Shown piece after piece: positions 1 through 11,657 of a stretch of DNA of 64,000 nt. The stretch covers positions 20,722,501-20,786,500 of the forward strand of contig CM073518.1 in assembly GCA_037074615.1 (NCBI GenBank), read 5' to 3'. The position numbers and the translations under genes are program-made. The notes under the pieces were generated by a model, which saw nothing but the letters and a program-made list of their open reading frames with translations, was not told the DNA's origin and did not search any database. How positions within the stretch are numbered: the stretch's first letter is position 1; each line of letters opens with the position of its first letter. The stretch comes from Leucaena leucocephala (Eukaryota; Streptophyta; Magnoliopsida; Fabales; Fabaceae).

Positions 1-1447
1 CGTTCCCAGAAGCGAAAGTGAGAAGTCATATAGTTTGATTTAAGAGAGAGGTTCTAAAAAATATGTGAATAGGTGACCCGAAATCCAATCATCATCGTCC
101 TCGTCGAAAAGTACAAAGAACCTAATCCCATGAAGATGTTAAAAGTGATAGAGTTAAACAGAAAGTGAGGAGGGAGGCATATAGATATCAACGATTGATG
201 ATGATGATGATGATGATGAAGAGATTGAGAGGGAGAAGGATAGAGATCCGCCTTACTTTGATGCTTCTTCTAATCTGCCAGTTCGACTCGCCCACCGTCT
301 ACTTTTTTCTGCCTGTGCAACCCTTCTCTCTCTCCATCCCCTGTTCTTCTTCCTTCTTTAGTTACGTGGAGCTGAGTTGGAAGGAGGGTTATTGGCACAT
401 AGGATGAGTTAGCGAAGAGAATGATAATAATATAAAAATAAAAAATTTAAAAATTTTCCGATAGAGTCATAGACAAGTCAAAAAGTTCAAGGGAATTGTA
501 AGTGAATTCATGGTTAAAGGATGAGAAGATTAATTTTCCTAATTTTAATGAGGATTGATGGGCACAGCAATTTCCCCATAAACCCACAGTGGATGCTATT
601 TCTTCGTAACAGACTGAACATGTGAAAAATTGATGGGGCCATCAGATAACCTGAAAGACGCCAAATTACTTTAGAAGACCAATGGATTGGGTCTCACTAT
701 AACAAACTAAGATTTTGAACCAAAACTCGTTATGATGTCTCAAAATAAAGAAAATAATTATAAAAAAAATCTCATAATAAATTAACAGTATGAATTTGTT
801 ATCATTTTTTATATTAGAACTCGTTAATATATTATTCTTATAGTTTCTTAATAACCCAAATAATTATATGGTGTTTGATGTCCTATTATCAAGTATTCAA
901 ACAACTAATTAATCTAAATTAAGACTTTGCGACTATGATATTTCTCTACATAATTTTTTTAACATGAGATTCGAACTTCAATTCTTTTATTTTGTAATAT
1001 ATTTAGTCCATTACTAGACTAAATATTATTAAGTATTTTATTCTACTCACTTGTCACTCAGACAATGCTTTAAATACGATTGACTCAAATAGGAGATGAT
1101 TTATGTATTAGTAAGAAGAAGAAAATACTTGTGGAAGGCATAAAGAGAGAAGCTGAGGCTGTAGACATTTAATTTGAGACAGACTTTAATAAGCAGTTTG
1201 TCAGTTTCCTGTAAGGTTGCCAACATACGTAAGTTTTCAACTTTCTCTTTATGGACGGGTTCATCCATTTTTGTTTCATATAATAAATAAGAGAATGTAA
1301 TATGGGAACGGAGTATACACATTTAATATGTTTCTAAAATGTAAGTTAATAATGTATATTATGGTATAATGATGATTAATCTGATCCTATAATCATGAAA
1401 TAAAAACCAAAAAGTAGAATTGAGTGCAAGATCAAGAAAAAAGGAAC
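1..1447 (-). other. Copy A intron 1 (partial), paralogous to 46012-47453
   Basis: The stretch matches 46012-47453 in copy E base for base apart from small changes, so it is the same intron 1 segment. It contains the right arm of a long inverted repeat (about 150-540, with an ATG/GAT microsatellite near 193-218), a SINE-like unit (about 845-1040) and a short open frame conserved with copy E (1160-1322). I see no exon in it. Confidence 0.6.
845..1040 (-). mobile_element. tRNA-derived SINE-like unit (family 2), copy A intron 1
   Basis: Read on the minus strand it begins with a TAGTCTAGTAATGGA stretch resembling an RNA polymerase III A box, followed by GAAGTTCGAATCTC resembling a B box (GGTTCGANNCC). 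The same layout recurs at 25132-25325, 41227-41410, 46880-47065 and 55165-55372. Ends are approximate and no target duplication was resolved. It is shared with copy E, so it predates that duplication. Confidence 0.45.
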
Positions 1448-1648
1448 CTGAAATCTCCAAAGGAGATCAGAACAAGCTTCGAAACGGAAACGATTAGAGG
1501 AGAAGTTGCGACGAGCAGCTTCAACTTCATCTTTCTCTTCCTGGCTTCCTTCTTCACCATGAAACTCCCATGTCTGCCTCCCAACGAAGTTATTTGTACT
1601 GAATATGTATGGATCTTTCCCTCCTTCTCCTATCTTCAGCCTCCACAT
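1448..1648 (-). CDS. OSC copy A, exon 1 only (partial gene at window edge)
   Basis: This is the first exon of an oxidosqualene cyclase, an ER-membrane enzyme that cyclises 2,3-oxidosqualene. The 67 codons run from ATG at 1648 to a CAG|GTTCC donor after 1448. They show the family N-terminus: MWRLKIGEGGKDPY, the STNNFVGRQTWEF motif, then EVEAARRNF and the exon-ending DLLWRFQ. Splice position and length match exon 1 of copies C and D. Exons 2-16 would lie at lower coordinates, outside the window, so it cannot be said whether the gene is intact. This exon itself has no lesion, unlike its closest relative, copy E exon 1. Intron 1 starts with the same sequence as intron 1 of copy E. The 5' flank lacks the TATATATATA tract found upstream of C and D. 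Confidence 0.85.
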
Positions 1649-1740
1649 TCTCTCTCTCCCCCCTCCCTCTCAATTTAAACCAATACCAGTTTACCTTCCT
1701 AAGCATGCATTTGCAAATTTTGCATGCACAAACCCTCCCC

Positions 1741-1750
1741 CTATTTATAA
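1741..1750 (-). promoter_or_regulatory. Candidate TATA box for copy A
   Basis: On the minus strand this reads TTATAAATAG, about 95 bases upstream of the copy A ATG. The alternating TATATATA tract that sits 60-70 bases upstream of the ATG in C and D is missing here (CCTTCCTAAGCATGC instead). Assignment is by motif and position only. Confidence 0.35.
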
Positions 1751-1800
1751 CACTCACATAGTCACATGACTTCTAACTTGTTTCTATATATAATGGTTAA

Positions 1801-2326
1801 GTATGTGTTTGGAAGTTAGTTTGGAGAATTAATTTTAGGCAAAATTTAGGTTTTGGAAAATTTTACACAAACAGTCATTTTTGTTCAAAATCTCGATTTG
1901 GGTCAAACCATAGTTTCAAAAAAGCTGGTCAGAATAGCTTTTAGAACAGTAAAATAGTTTATGGACTATCAAATTACTATTTTACCTTTACTTTTTCTTA
2001 CACTATCTCTCCTCCCTCTTCTATCTTTTACACTATCTCTCATATTTTCTCTCTCCTCTCTCCTCTCTTCTCTATACCCTCTCTCCTCTCTCTTCTCCAC
2101 CCACTCTCATCTCTTCTCTATTCCCCACCCTCTCTCCTCTCTCCTCCATTTAATAAAATTATACACTTTTTAGTAATTTACTAATACAAAAAATATTTTA
2201 AAAATAACTATCCAAACACTTATTTTTTCAAAATCACTTTTCCCCAAAATCTATTAGTCTCAAAATCTATTCTCTAGAATCTATTCTTCCCAGAATCAAT
2301 TCTCAAAAGCTAATCCAAACGGGCCC
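1801..2326. mobile_element. Tourist/Harbinger-like MITE with TAA target duplication
   Basis: The 526-bp element starts GTATGTGTTTGG and ends CCAAACGGGCCC, an imperfect terminal inverted repeat. It is flanked by TAA at 1798-1800 and 2327-2329. The paralogous flank of copy E reads straight across the site near 47808 (GGTTAAGAAATC), which is an empty site. The interior carries a CTCTCTCC-rich pyrimidine tract shared by other members here. There is no coding capacity. Confidence 0.8.
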
Positions 2327-2405
2327 TAAAAAGTCATTTAAATTTTTAAATTAGAAAATTAATAATCGAGTCTTGGTGTTCATAGTTTCAACGTAGTTAC
2401 AATTA

Positions 2406-2933
2406 GGGTCTGTTTGTTTTACCCTAAAACTATGGTTTTATAAACCTTTTTGGGCAAAACCTTGATTTGAAAAAATTTTAAAACAAACAGTCATATTTAT
2501 CCATAAGTGCTTTTAGGTAAAATCATGGTTTTGAATAAGCTACTGAAACTAGCTTTTGGAACAGTAAAAGAGCTTATGGACTATCCAATTATTATATTAC
2601 CCTTATTTTTCTTATACTCTCTCATTTCTTATCTCTCTTTTCTACCTTCTCTCCTCTCTCATCTCTTTCCTCTACCCTCTCTCATCTCTCCTATCTCCTC
2701 TCTCTTTTCTTTTCTATTTTCTCTACCCTCTTTCATCTCTCCTACTTTTAATCAAATCATACATTTTTTAGTAATTTACTAATATAAAAAGTCATTCTAA
2801 AAATAACTATCCAAACACTTATTTATTCAAAACTATTTTTTTTTCTATAAATTTTTCTCTAAATTTTTTTTTTATAAGCTATCTAAAACTTTTTTTTTAT
2901 AAATCTATTTTTAAAATTTTATCCAAATCCACA
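2406..2933. mobile_element. Tourist/Harbinger-like MITE
   Basis: It starts GGGTCTGTTTG and has the family interior: an inner CATAAGTGCTTTTAGG motif, then the CTCTC-rich tract, then CCAAACACTTATTTATTC. The right end near 2920-2933 is degenerate (CAAATCCACATT). A TTA precedes the left end. It is the same family as 1801-2326 and lies directly downstream of it. Confidence 0.65.
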
Positions 2934-3230
2934 TTTAATAAATTGAAGATAAGCTCAGTGAGAAGGACCCACATCATTAAAGACTAAAGAGTTAATTATT
3001 GGTGCTGACAATGTATGGGCCATTTCCATCCCTCCGCTGTCTTCAGCCTCTATACATCTTCCACATATAGCACCAGTAACAATACTCGTACACGCGCCAT
3101 CTATTTTAAATAGGGTTAAGGTGGATATAATATTTATAGTGTCTCAAAATATTTTTTAGCGTATATAGTATTATAAAATATTTTTTAAATATATTTAATA
3201 TTTTAAAATATTTTTTAGTATATCTAAAAT

Positions 3231-3355
3231 GGGGGAAGCAAGGCATCTCGTAGGCTCAAATACTAGGAAGTCTCTCTCGATTGAGGGGCACTCCGGATTA
3301 GTCTGCCCTCTTCAGGGGATGGGACACTGGAGGGATCTATCCAAAAAAAAAATAC
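3231..3355 (+). mobile_element. Short poly(A)-tailed retroposon insertion
   Basis: A GC-richer segment of about 110 bp followed by a run of ten A, inserted into an AT-rich tract. It is bounded by the 8-bp direct repeat TCTAAAAT (3223-3230 and 3356-3363). The paralogous tract in the copy E flank (about 50,900) lacks it. The A tail and target duplication indicate target-primed reverse transcription. The source family was not recognised. A 5'-truncated SINE is likely. Confidence 0.55.
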
Positions 3356-3363
3356 TCTAAAAT

Positions 3364-5002
3364 ATTTTTTTAAGTATATTTAGCACTCTCTAAAATATAT
3401 TTTAGTGTAGCCATCACCAAGGCACAAAAAATATTTTAAGGTGTTGGATGTACCTAAAAAATATTTCCAAATATTAGATGTAATACAAAATATTTTTGGA
3501 TGTTTGATACACATCACAAAAAAATACTTCAAACTGCATAATGCAACTTGGCCATTTTAAATATATGGTATATGTTTTGTAAAACTATATTTTTTTTGTC
3601 CCTAACTTGCAACTTCACCCGTCATTTCTCAGTCTGTTTTATATTTAAAATTTATAATATTTTTTTACCTGAACTCTTTTTATTGATTACATATATATTG
3701 AGAGATTTTTTATATTAAATAAGTAGTTTCTAATACAAATAATTACTATAAGGGATACTCCAGAAAAAGAAACCAACACATAGTTTTTTTGTGTAAATAA
3801 TTAGTTTAATTAATTTTTTTAAGATCTATAAATTAATTTTTATATTTAGAATTGGAGGGAGAAAAGAGGGAAGATGGGGTTGTTGACAAGTTTAATGCTC
3901 ACTCCTAGTCAATTATTATCCAATCTAATTTTTTAAGATGAATTCATATTATATATTTTTTAATATATTTAAATTAATTAATTAATATTTATATTTTAAT
4001 TATAATTAACTGCATGTACCAATCATAGAGTTAGGTGGTTGTTGGGTGTCTCCTATACTATCTCCTTTACTTATTTTATAACAGTCAGTTAATTTTTTAG
4101 ATAAAGGTGCATGCGTGTCTAACTTAAGAAGCTATTTACGTACCATTCTAGTGGTTATTATAAGTTATTTGTAGGAAGAATATTTTATCTTAATGGCCTG
4201 TTTCCAATTTGTCCTTCATTTAATTTTTGTTGGAAAGAGAAAAAAATAAGAGAGATGTGAGAATAATTTGTAAATATAAAAAGAGAAAATTTTTAATAAG
4301 GACAAATTTAAGAAATTTTATTTATATTCCTAATTTTTTTTTTAATTTTACCACTACATTTTCAGGTTACTTTCAAATAAATTCACATTAACTTTTTTCG
4401 CAGAGAAGGTCGGCACACATCAGAAAGGAAGCTACTCTACGTACTGTCAAGACTAATGAGTATCCGCAAATTGCATTTGTTTTGATAAAAAAAAAGGCAC
4501 AAAATTTAGATTAAATTATTTATATCTATTAAGTAAAGTTCATATATAAATTTATAACTTTACATAACACACATGTGCATAAATTAAACCACGAAATAGC
4601 AATAAGTTGGAAACTATACATTAATTATGCATTTAGATTCCCAAATGATTAATCACTGAATTCATTATTATTTGATGAAATTTATGGGTATTATATATGG
4701 CTCCTTTATGGGTATTATATATGGCTCCTTTATTAAGAAAGGCGTAGAGAACATTTCAAGTACAATGCTTTTCAGCCATGTATAGAGTATAAGAAATGAG
4801 CAATGCAATAACTTATAATATTTATGGATATTATCCCTTACCTATATTTCTGGCTAGTAGGTCATACTGGTAAAGAGCTGGTTGTTGACAAGTTAATTTG
4901 CGGGAGTTGGAGTTGGGGTTGTTGTGGGCGCGGAGGACAAGTTAACTGGGGATGGTTAGATCCTTACACTCTATCCAACTGCCAACTACTTTTTCTCCCA
5001 AC
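3364..5002. other. Intergenic AT-rich flank of copy A, no gene
   Basis: No credible coding region was seen. The stretch is paralogous to about 50,900-52,440 in the copy E flank. It contains a perfect 24-bp tandem duplication at 4681-4704 and 4705-4728. Confidence 0.6.
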
Positions 5003-5005
5003 TTA

Positions 5006-5471
5006 GGGTGTATTTGGCTCAACGGAAAAAGGAAAAAAAAAGGGGAGAAATTTTAATAGAGGAAAAAAAAGAAGAAGAAAATAGATTTTATTATTACCTT
5101 ATTTAGATTAACATTAAGGGAGAGAATGAGAAGAATTTTCATATTATATTGTTTAGTTCAACAAAGGAAGGGAGAGAAAATACTTTTATATAGACAAATT
5201 TCTCTTATATTATTTTATAAAATATTTTAATAAAATATAATATAGGAATAATATTGGGATATTAAAAAAATTATAGGTATATTAATATTATAAAATAATA
5301 ATATTATATTTTCCTTCTAAATTCCTCCAATTTTGGAGGGGAAGTAAAGTTGGAGGGGAGAAAAAATTTTAAAAACATTTCCCTCCCCTCATAAATGTCT
5401 TAATTAGCCAAATAAAAGGAGTCTCTCCGCTCTTTCTCCCTTCCCCCAAATTATTCATACCAAACAAAGCG
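5006..5471. mobile_element. Tourist/Harbinger-like MITE with TTA target duplication
   Basis: The element starts GGGTGTATTTGGCTC and ends ATACCAAACAAAGCG, flanked by TTA at 5003-5005 and 5472-5474. The copy E flank near 52450 reads CAACTTACTGAATGC, the uninterrupted target. The interior is purine-rich on the plus strand at the left and pyrimidine-rich at the right. Confidence 0.8.
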
Positions 5472-5751
5472 TTAATGAATGCATGTAGAGGATAACGTTA
5501 AAGTCATGTTAAAATTAAATCAACTTTATCTCTACTCCTAACATTTGATTTTTAATTTTTTTAGATTTAAGTCGTTTAAAATTATCTTTTAATACATTAT
5601 CTAAATAAATTTATATATGTTAAAACCAACTCTTTTATATAAAAGTATATTAAAATAGAAATTATATTACACTAATTAATTTGTATCTGATGAGTTTAAA
5701 AAACTCATAAAAGTTATTTTTATAAATATTATAAAAAAAGAGAGCCTTATA

Positions 5752-6205
5752 AGGCATGTTTAGATAAGAGTTTAAAAAAAATTTATAAAAAAAAAATTTT
5801 TTGAACAGCTTTTATAAAAAGGTTTTTAGAAAAAAGTTTATAGAAAAAAAAAGTAGTTTTGAATAAATAAATATCTGGATAGTTATTGTTAAAAAGGCTT
5901 TTGTAATTGAAAAATTACCAGAAAATATATAATTTTATTAAAAATAAGAGAGATAAGAGAATGTAGAAAAAAGAGAGGAGAGATGAGATATAGTGTAAAA
6001 AAAAGGAAGGGTAAAATAGTAATTAGATAGTTCATAAATTTTTTTACTGTTCTAGAAGTTAGTCTCAATAATTTATCTAAAACTTGAATTTTTACCATGA
6101 TTTAGTCTAAAAAAAATTTTAGACAAATATTATTATTTATTTAAAAAAAATTCTAAATTAAAATTTCCTCCAAAACCTTGGTTCGTGCCTTTTCAAACAA
6201 GTAGA
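5752..6205. mobile_element. Harbinger-like MITE, opposite orientation
   Basis: The left end is GGCATGTTTAGATAAGAG; the right end lies near TTTTCAAACAAGTAG. The interior has the family tract read as GAGAGGAGAGATGAG, so the element is reversed relative to 1801-2326. The copy E flank (about 52757-52775) lacks it. The right boundary is uncertain by some tens of bases. Confidence 0.6.
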
Positions 6206-6327
6206 TCGTACAGTTATGGGCTGATCTATCATAATTTTTTTAAAATACTATCTTATCCATAATTGCACGGCTTTATTGAAACAATTTATGAACAATCTGA
6301 GCAAAATCCAGCTAGCAGCTGATAATA

Positions 6328-6817
6328 GGCCTATTTAGGAAACTTTTAAATCGTAATTTTAAAAGAATTTTTAGATCAAATTTTAATTTATAAAAATTTT
6401 AAAATAAATAACTATATTTATTCAAACAGACTTTTAGATCAAACTATAGTTTTAAATAAATTGGTCAGAGAAGATTTTAGAATAGTAAACTACATTTTTA
6501 ACTACTCAATTACTATTTTACCCTTATTTTTTCTTACACCCTCTTTCCTCTCTTCTCTATCTTTTCTACTTTATCTCATCTCTCCTCTATCTTTTTCACC
6601 ATCTCTCCTCTCTCCTCTATCTTTTTACCTTCCCTCCTCTCTCATCTCTCATACATACCATTTTTTATAATTTTTCAATTACAAAACATCTTTTTATAAT
6701 AACTATCCAAACACTCATTTATCTAAAACTATTTTTTGTCCATAATCTCTTCTCTAAAAACTCTTTTTCATAAACTGTCCATAAGCCCGTATTTAAAATC
6801 TTATCCAAACACACACA
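6328..6817. mobile_element. Harbinger-like MITE with ATA target duplication
   Basis: It starts GGCCTATTTAGG and ends CCAAACACACACA, between ATA at 6325-6327 and 6818-6820. The copy E flank (GATAATATCGATCGG) and the copy C 3' flank (near 18845) show the uninterrupted site. The interior is the CTCTCCTCTC tract typical of this family. Confidence 0.75.
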
Positions 6818-6820
6818 ATA

Positions 6821-7779
6821 TCCATCAGTTGCTCGTTATATGCCAAGAAACAAACAAGAGAATTAATAATTAGGATGACACAATATTATCCAACCAATCC
6901 TTGATTTTTTTTCTACTGATGGTAAAAAAAAACCCTTAATTTCCCCCCTTAAATTTATAATATATATTTATGTTTCTAGTAATTTTTAATTATTTGATCC
7001 GCCATATATAATCTAATCTAAGAATATGTATGTTAATTTGTCATATATCCATACATAAAAATGTAAGATGTAAAAAGTAAGAAAATAATTATATTAAAGT
7101 ATTGATATTATAAATATATAAAACTCCATTAGTCAATTACAATGTATAACCTTTGGTCCACATATAAGTGTTTCCATATGTAGTTGGACTTTTCTATATT
7201 GTATAATGTTCACTAATTGGTGTGTGCTTCATTATTTTTTCGTTTTTTTTGTCCTTTTGATAAAAAGACAAGTTGTTACTAGAGGATTATGAGATTATAA
7301 GAAAATATATATAAAAGGGTTATTACAATGAGAGCATAAACAAAAGATTTAATTACTCACAGATTTTAGTATAAAAATTAACAATAAATTTATACTATTT
7401 AAATTTTTTTAATAATTAAATCTTTTCTCTATATTATCATAATAATTCCCCCAATATTCTCGTCTCAATTTAAGAATAATTGGTGTGATGGGACCCACAA
7501 ACCATTTATATCACTATTGGAAGCTCAATTATGTGTATTGTTGACAACATTATTTAAAATTTAGATATTGACAAAATTATTTTCAAATGCAAAAATTTAC
7601 TATAAAAAAAAATTAATGCGCGAAGCTACATTTCATTATTGGAAGCTCACTCATATATCTAATTAAAAATATTAAAGATTATAAACATTGGGATAATTGT
7701 GCATAAACATTATTTAATAAATAATTAAACATACTTCTAATAGACAAGGTGGTGCGTGAAACTCCATTAATATTGCAAT
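6821..7779. other. 3' flank of copy B, no gene
   Basis: This AT-rich sequence is shared with the 3' flanks of copy C (about 18,860-19,330 plus 23,200-23,465) and copy D (about 52,900-53,480). Around 7283-7300 it carries the uninterrupted target of the Harbinger-like element that sits at 19334-23199 (AGGATTATGAGATTATAAG). No coding region was seen. Confidence 0.6.
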
Positions 7780-8281
7780 ATGAAGGAGGATGAGCATATT
7801 AAAGTGATAAAAGTCATCGCTTGTAATATTCCGAAAGAGCCTTGGGAATACATTTCTGTACATTGGATAGTGTAAGATGCAGTGTTTCAAAGATGCTCCT
7901 GTCACTTCCAGAACATATATAAAAGTCACAACCATATATTAATCAATTAATTAAAACAATTATTCAAAACTCTCCTATTAAAATATTTATTACTTAAAAT
8001 ACTTAAAATTTATTTAAAGATCCATGAGTAACATATCTTTTGTGATTGTAATTTTTATTCAGTGTGTACAATTTATCTTTAAAGATATATAAAATAAAAA
8101 ATATTTACATATAACTAAAGATAAGTTATATACGTTCTACCTATATCCTTAGATACTTTTGAATAATAAATATTGTAATTAGGATTTTTTAATAATTGTT
8201 TAAAATATAATTTATTATGCCAATTAAGAGAATGTGCGAGCCAAAAAAAAACTCACTTGTTGTGGCCAACCCCCATCTTCT

Positions 8282-8561
8282 TCTTATTTTTGTTGGTATA
8301 AAAATTTTTTAAAAGAGGTTGGGTTCACTCACGATCTAAAGGCAGGGCGAAGTCTCATTTTCTCTTAGGAGATACCAATATCAGGTAGGACGAGCTGTCT
8401 ATTACCCTCAGGCGTAAACCTAGGCATCCAATAACTATGATACCTCCCCAAGCACTGCGACTGAAACCACAACAAAGTAATATTCTCCAGAGATCGAACA
8501 CGCTCTAAATGATCGTATATCTCACCCTTTTATCAGTTGAACCTATGGACGATGGGTCAAT
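8282..8561 (-). mobile_element. tRNA-derived SINE (family 1) inserted in exon 15 of copy B
   Basis: Read on the minus strand it opens CCCATCGTCCATAGG, with an A-box-like segment and a B-box-like GTGTTCGATCTC about 50 bases apart, and ends in a GTATAAAAA-type tail. Near-repeats flank it: CCCCATCTTCT at 8271-8281 and CCCAATCTTCT at 8562-8572, an 11-bp target duplication with one mismatch. The coding halves of exon 15 lie on either side (8257-8281 and 8562-8631). A second member is at 11658-11930. Confidence 0.75.
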
Positions 8562-8715
8562 CCCAATCTTCTAACTGAGAATTGATGAAGAACTTCGCTC
8601 CACGGTGAACAGGAATTGGATCTCTCTCCATCTGTCCAATGAAATGAAATATATGAATAAATTAAAGTCTTAAATTTCATGTATGCCTTTATAATTGTGA
8701 TATCTGCTCCAAAAT

Positions 8716-8717
<2 letters not shown>

Positions 8718-8746
<29 letters not shown>
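8718..8746. repeat. (CA)n(TA)n microsatellite
   Basis: A run of CA dinucleotides passes into TA dinucleotides within copy B intron 14. Similar TA tracts occur at about 9223-9244, 10820-10840, 11096-11117, 13178-13199, 23407-23422 and 39507-39530. Confidence 0.8.
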
Positions 8747-10084
8747 AGTTGCTTGTCATTGAAATTTGAACTTAGGGTTTCAGTCCCAAAAAAATTGAAA
8801 TTAGGGCTTCATTATATTTCGATTTTGGAGAATATACTCTAAAACTCATTTAATTTGGTTATGCAAAAAAAAAAAAAAAACTCATTTAATTTGGAACTGC
8901 GTGTGTGTTTATAACTGTAAAGATTCAAAAAGGAGATGTCTCAATAAGGGAATGTTGATGGGATCGCATCGTTGGTATACAAATATATAGAAAATTTTAT
9001 TGTATATTGACATTATATTATATAAATATGTAGAATAAAATTGAGCAATTAAGTTAATTACTCCAAAATTTAACGGATTAATTACGTGAGTAACATAAAC
9101 ACCCGTATGAATATAATAAAATTATACAATTATAATATTGATACAAAAATAATGTTTGTCTAAGAAATTAAAATAAAATCAATTTTTAACAAATAATTTC
9201 AAGGAGGACGATTTGAATGCCAATATATATATATATATATATATTATCCAACATTTATTGATTCTTTTAATTAATGTTTGAAACTTAATTGAGATTTGAG
9301 TATACTGGAAAAATGATTTTTTTTTTTAACTATTGAAGACCATTTGGTCTAGTAACACAAGATATGCGTAGCATAAAATTTGGAGTTTCGATCTCAACTT
9401 TATCATGCTCTATGCTTATCGTCCAAATTCAACAAAAAAGAGAGAGTTTTTTTTACTACTTGACCAGCATGAATCAGACCCATTATAGCCCAAGCTGTTT
9501 GTACTGCATGGGAGCGGTTTCCTTCAAGTGGAATAAATTTCTGAAACATTAAACATAAGAGAGCATTATTTATTAAGTTAAAGAAAATCAAACTAATTAA
9601 TGAACACGTGACATTTTTTTTTTATTATTCCTCTAAAATTAAACCTTTTTGACGCATGAAAGATAGCTCTCTCCCCAGCCACCATCGTCATTTTGCATTT
9701 TACAAAGAAAATTCACAGCTTTGCAAATGGCATTAGATCAGTTGTCATAGGTTTTACCAGCTGCAGAAAGTCCAGCAAGTGCAAACATTGTTCCATAAGT
9801 AAAGCAAATTCCCCAGAAACCATACCATGAACCATCTTCTCTGTGTATCTTCAATGAATCCTATTGCTCTGCTAATGAAATTCTCAATCTCTCTCTCTCT
9901 ATGTGTTGGATAAAATTTGTGAAACAAAACTAGAGCCTGAATTGCTGATCCAGTGCATTCAATAGTTTCATGCTCAAACATATTGTTCTCAAGAAACTCT
10001 ATGGAATTCATCACCTACTTTCCCAAACAAACAAATTCAATATTCAATTACATTTACGGGAGAAAGTAATGATGTATCTTTAGA

Positions 10085-10480
10085 ATTAATAAAACAGGTC
10101 AGCCCGACTCTAAAGAGCCGGCTGGGCTTAGACATAAAAAGGCCGAGCTTACCATTTTTTAAAGTTTAAATGAATAAACTATTGTCCAAAATTAAAACCA
10201 GAAAAACCATTTACAGAAAATTCAACTTTTTTAGAAAATAAAAAAATATTTGTAAAATCATTAATTATGTAAAAAATATCAATAATATTAGCTCTATCAA
10301 CGATGTTTAAAAACATAAATAAATAAATAAATAAATAAAAGGGTATAAACAGGCTACTTCCTTTAGGCTCCCAGTCTATTAGGGTTAGCCCTAGCTCATT
10401 TGCTATTTTAAAGTTTAAATTTCAAGTTTAACCCTCGTAATTCTCAGGCCTAAACTTTCTTGGCTCTATGCACCTTCATG
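10085..10480. repeat. Possible non-autonomous element in copy B intron 12
   Basis: A GC-richer patch reading GGTCAGCCCGACTCTAAAG at the left and GGGTTAGCCCTAGCTC at the right interrupts the intron. The pattern of alternating GGCTGGGC/GCCC motifs is common in hAT-type MITEs. No clear termini or target duplication were found, so this is only a candidate. Confidence 0.3.
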
Positions 10481-10818
10481 TTTTTCATCCAGATTCAGAT
10501 TATTTAGTTCACTTCAAATGTGAGCAGAGGCTAGATGGTTCTTCTAACCACTTTTGTCCTTTGATTGGTTCCCAAGCTGCTACACCATTTTTACTCTGAA
10601 AAAAATAAATCATATTCAAAATGTCGATTAATTATTTAACACCAAATTGAATCGCCTTCAATTAATCCAAGTTTAAAAATACTCACTTGAAGTGACCATA
10701 TTATATTGACAAGGGCATATAATCTTTCAGGTTCTATCTTTTCACCTACAACCTCTAGTGGTAACTTTGATAATAGAAGACAGCACTAAAACAAAGCAAA
10801 CAATAAAACGGTAAAAAC

Positions 10819-10853
<35 letters not shown>

Positions 10854-11657
10854 ATGTGAAGTTGAACATTCTGATGACATAATTACTTAAGTAATTGTAG
10901 TTAATTAATCACCTTCAAACCTTCTGTGCAATCAGAAACCTGCAATACTTGGTCTGCAACAGAGAAGGTCCATGCCCCTTTAGAAATGTGACGATACATG
11001 CTCTTAAAGTCACCAGAAGGATCGTCTTTAACCTGAACAGATTGTTATTATTCGTAATTAAAAAAATTATAGTTTCTTAGTGTATGTATGCATGCATATA
11101 TATATATATATATATATGTATTTCATTGCACACGCACTTATATAAATAATGACGGATAAGTTTCTCAGTCAAAATTATGAGGCTAACCTCAGATTGCTTG
11201 ATAAAATAATGCCCTCTTGCAAGCGTGGGGAGCAATTTCCTCAATTAGGTTAGTAGAAAGCAAAGCTTGGACGGCAAAACAAGCGTCCCACGTCTGTCTA
11301 CCGAGACTCTGTATATAAATATAAAACTTCAAATTTTATTGTTTACTCAAAAATCAAATATTAATCAATATTAATAGAAAAAGCTTTAATAGCTCGAATT
11401 ATTTAGGAAAAAATTATTGAATAGTATTACATAAATAATTTAATTATTAAAAAGTCAAAGGAGTTGTTAATATACTATTTCCTATATTGAATTTTGTTAT
11501 TGACATGTTACTCACTTATTATGAGACTTTTCAATAATTAAATTATTTATTTAACATTGTACAATAATTCTTCTAATTATTTGTGTGCGCGCGCATGTCA
11601 AAACATAGAAACCATACATTTAAGATAACTTAGGGAGTTCTCCTTAAATATCATTTT

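Noticed and set aside
165..407. Open frame with a run of Met codons
   Set aside because: It is an ATG/GAT microsatellite inside an inverted-repeat arm, is not conserved in frame with 46177-46458, and has no coding signature.
1961..2173. Ser/Leu-rich open frames at 1961-2173, 2507-2782, 6461-6670 and 30227-30514
   Set aside because: All are translations of the CTCTCTCC tract inside MITEs.
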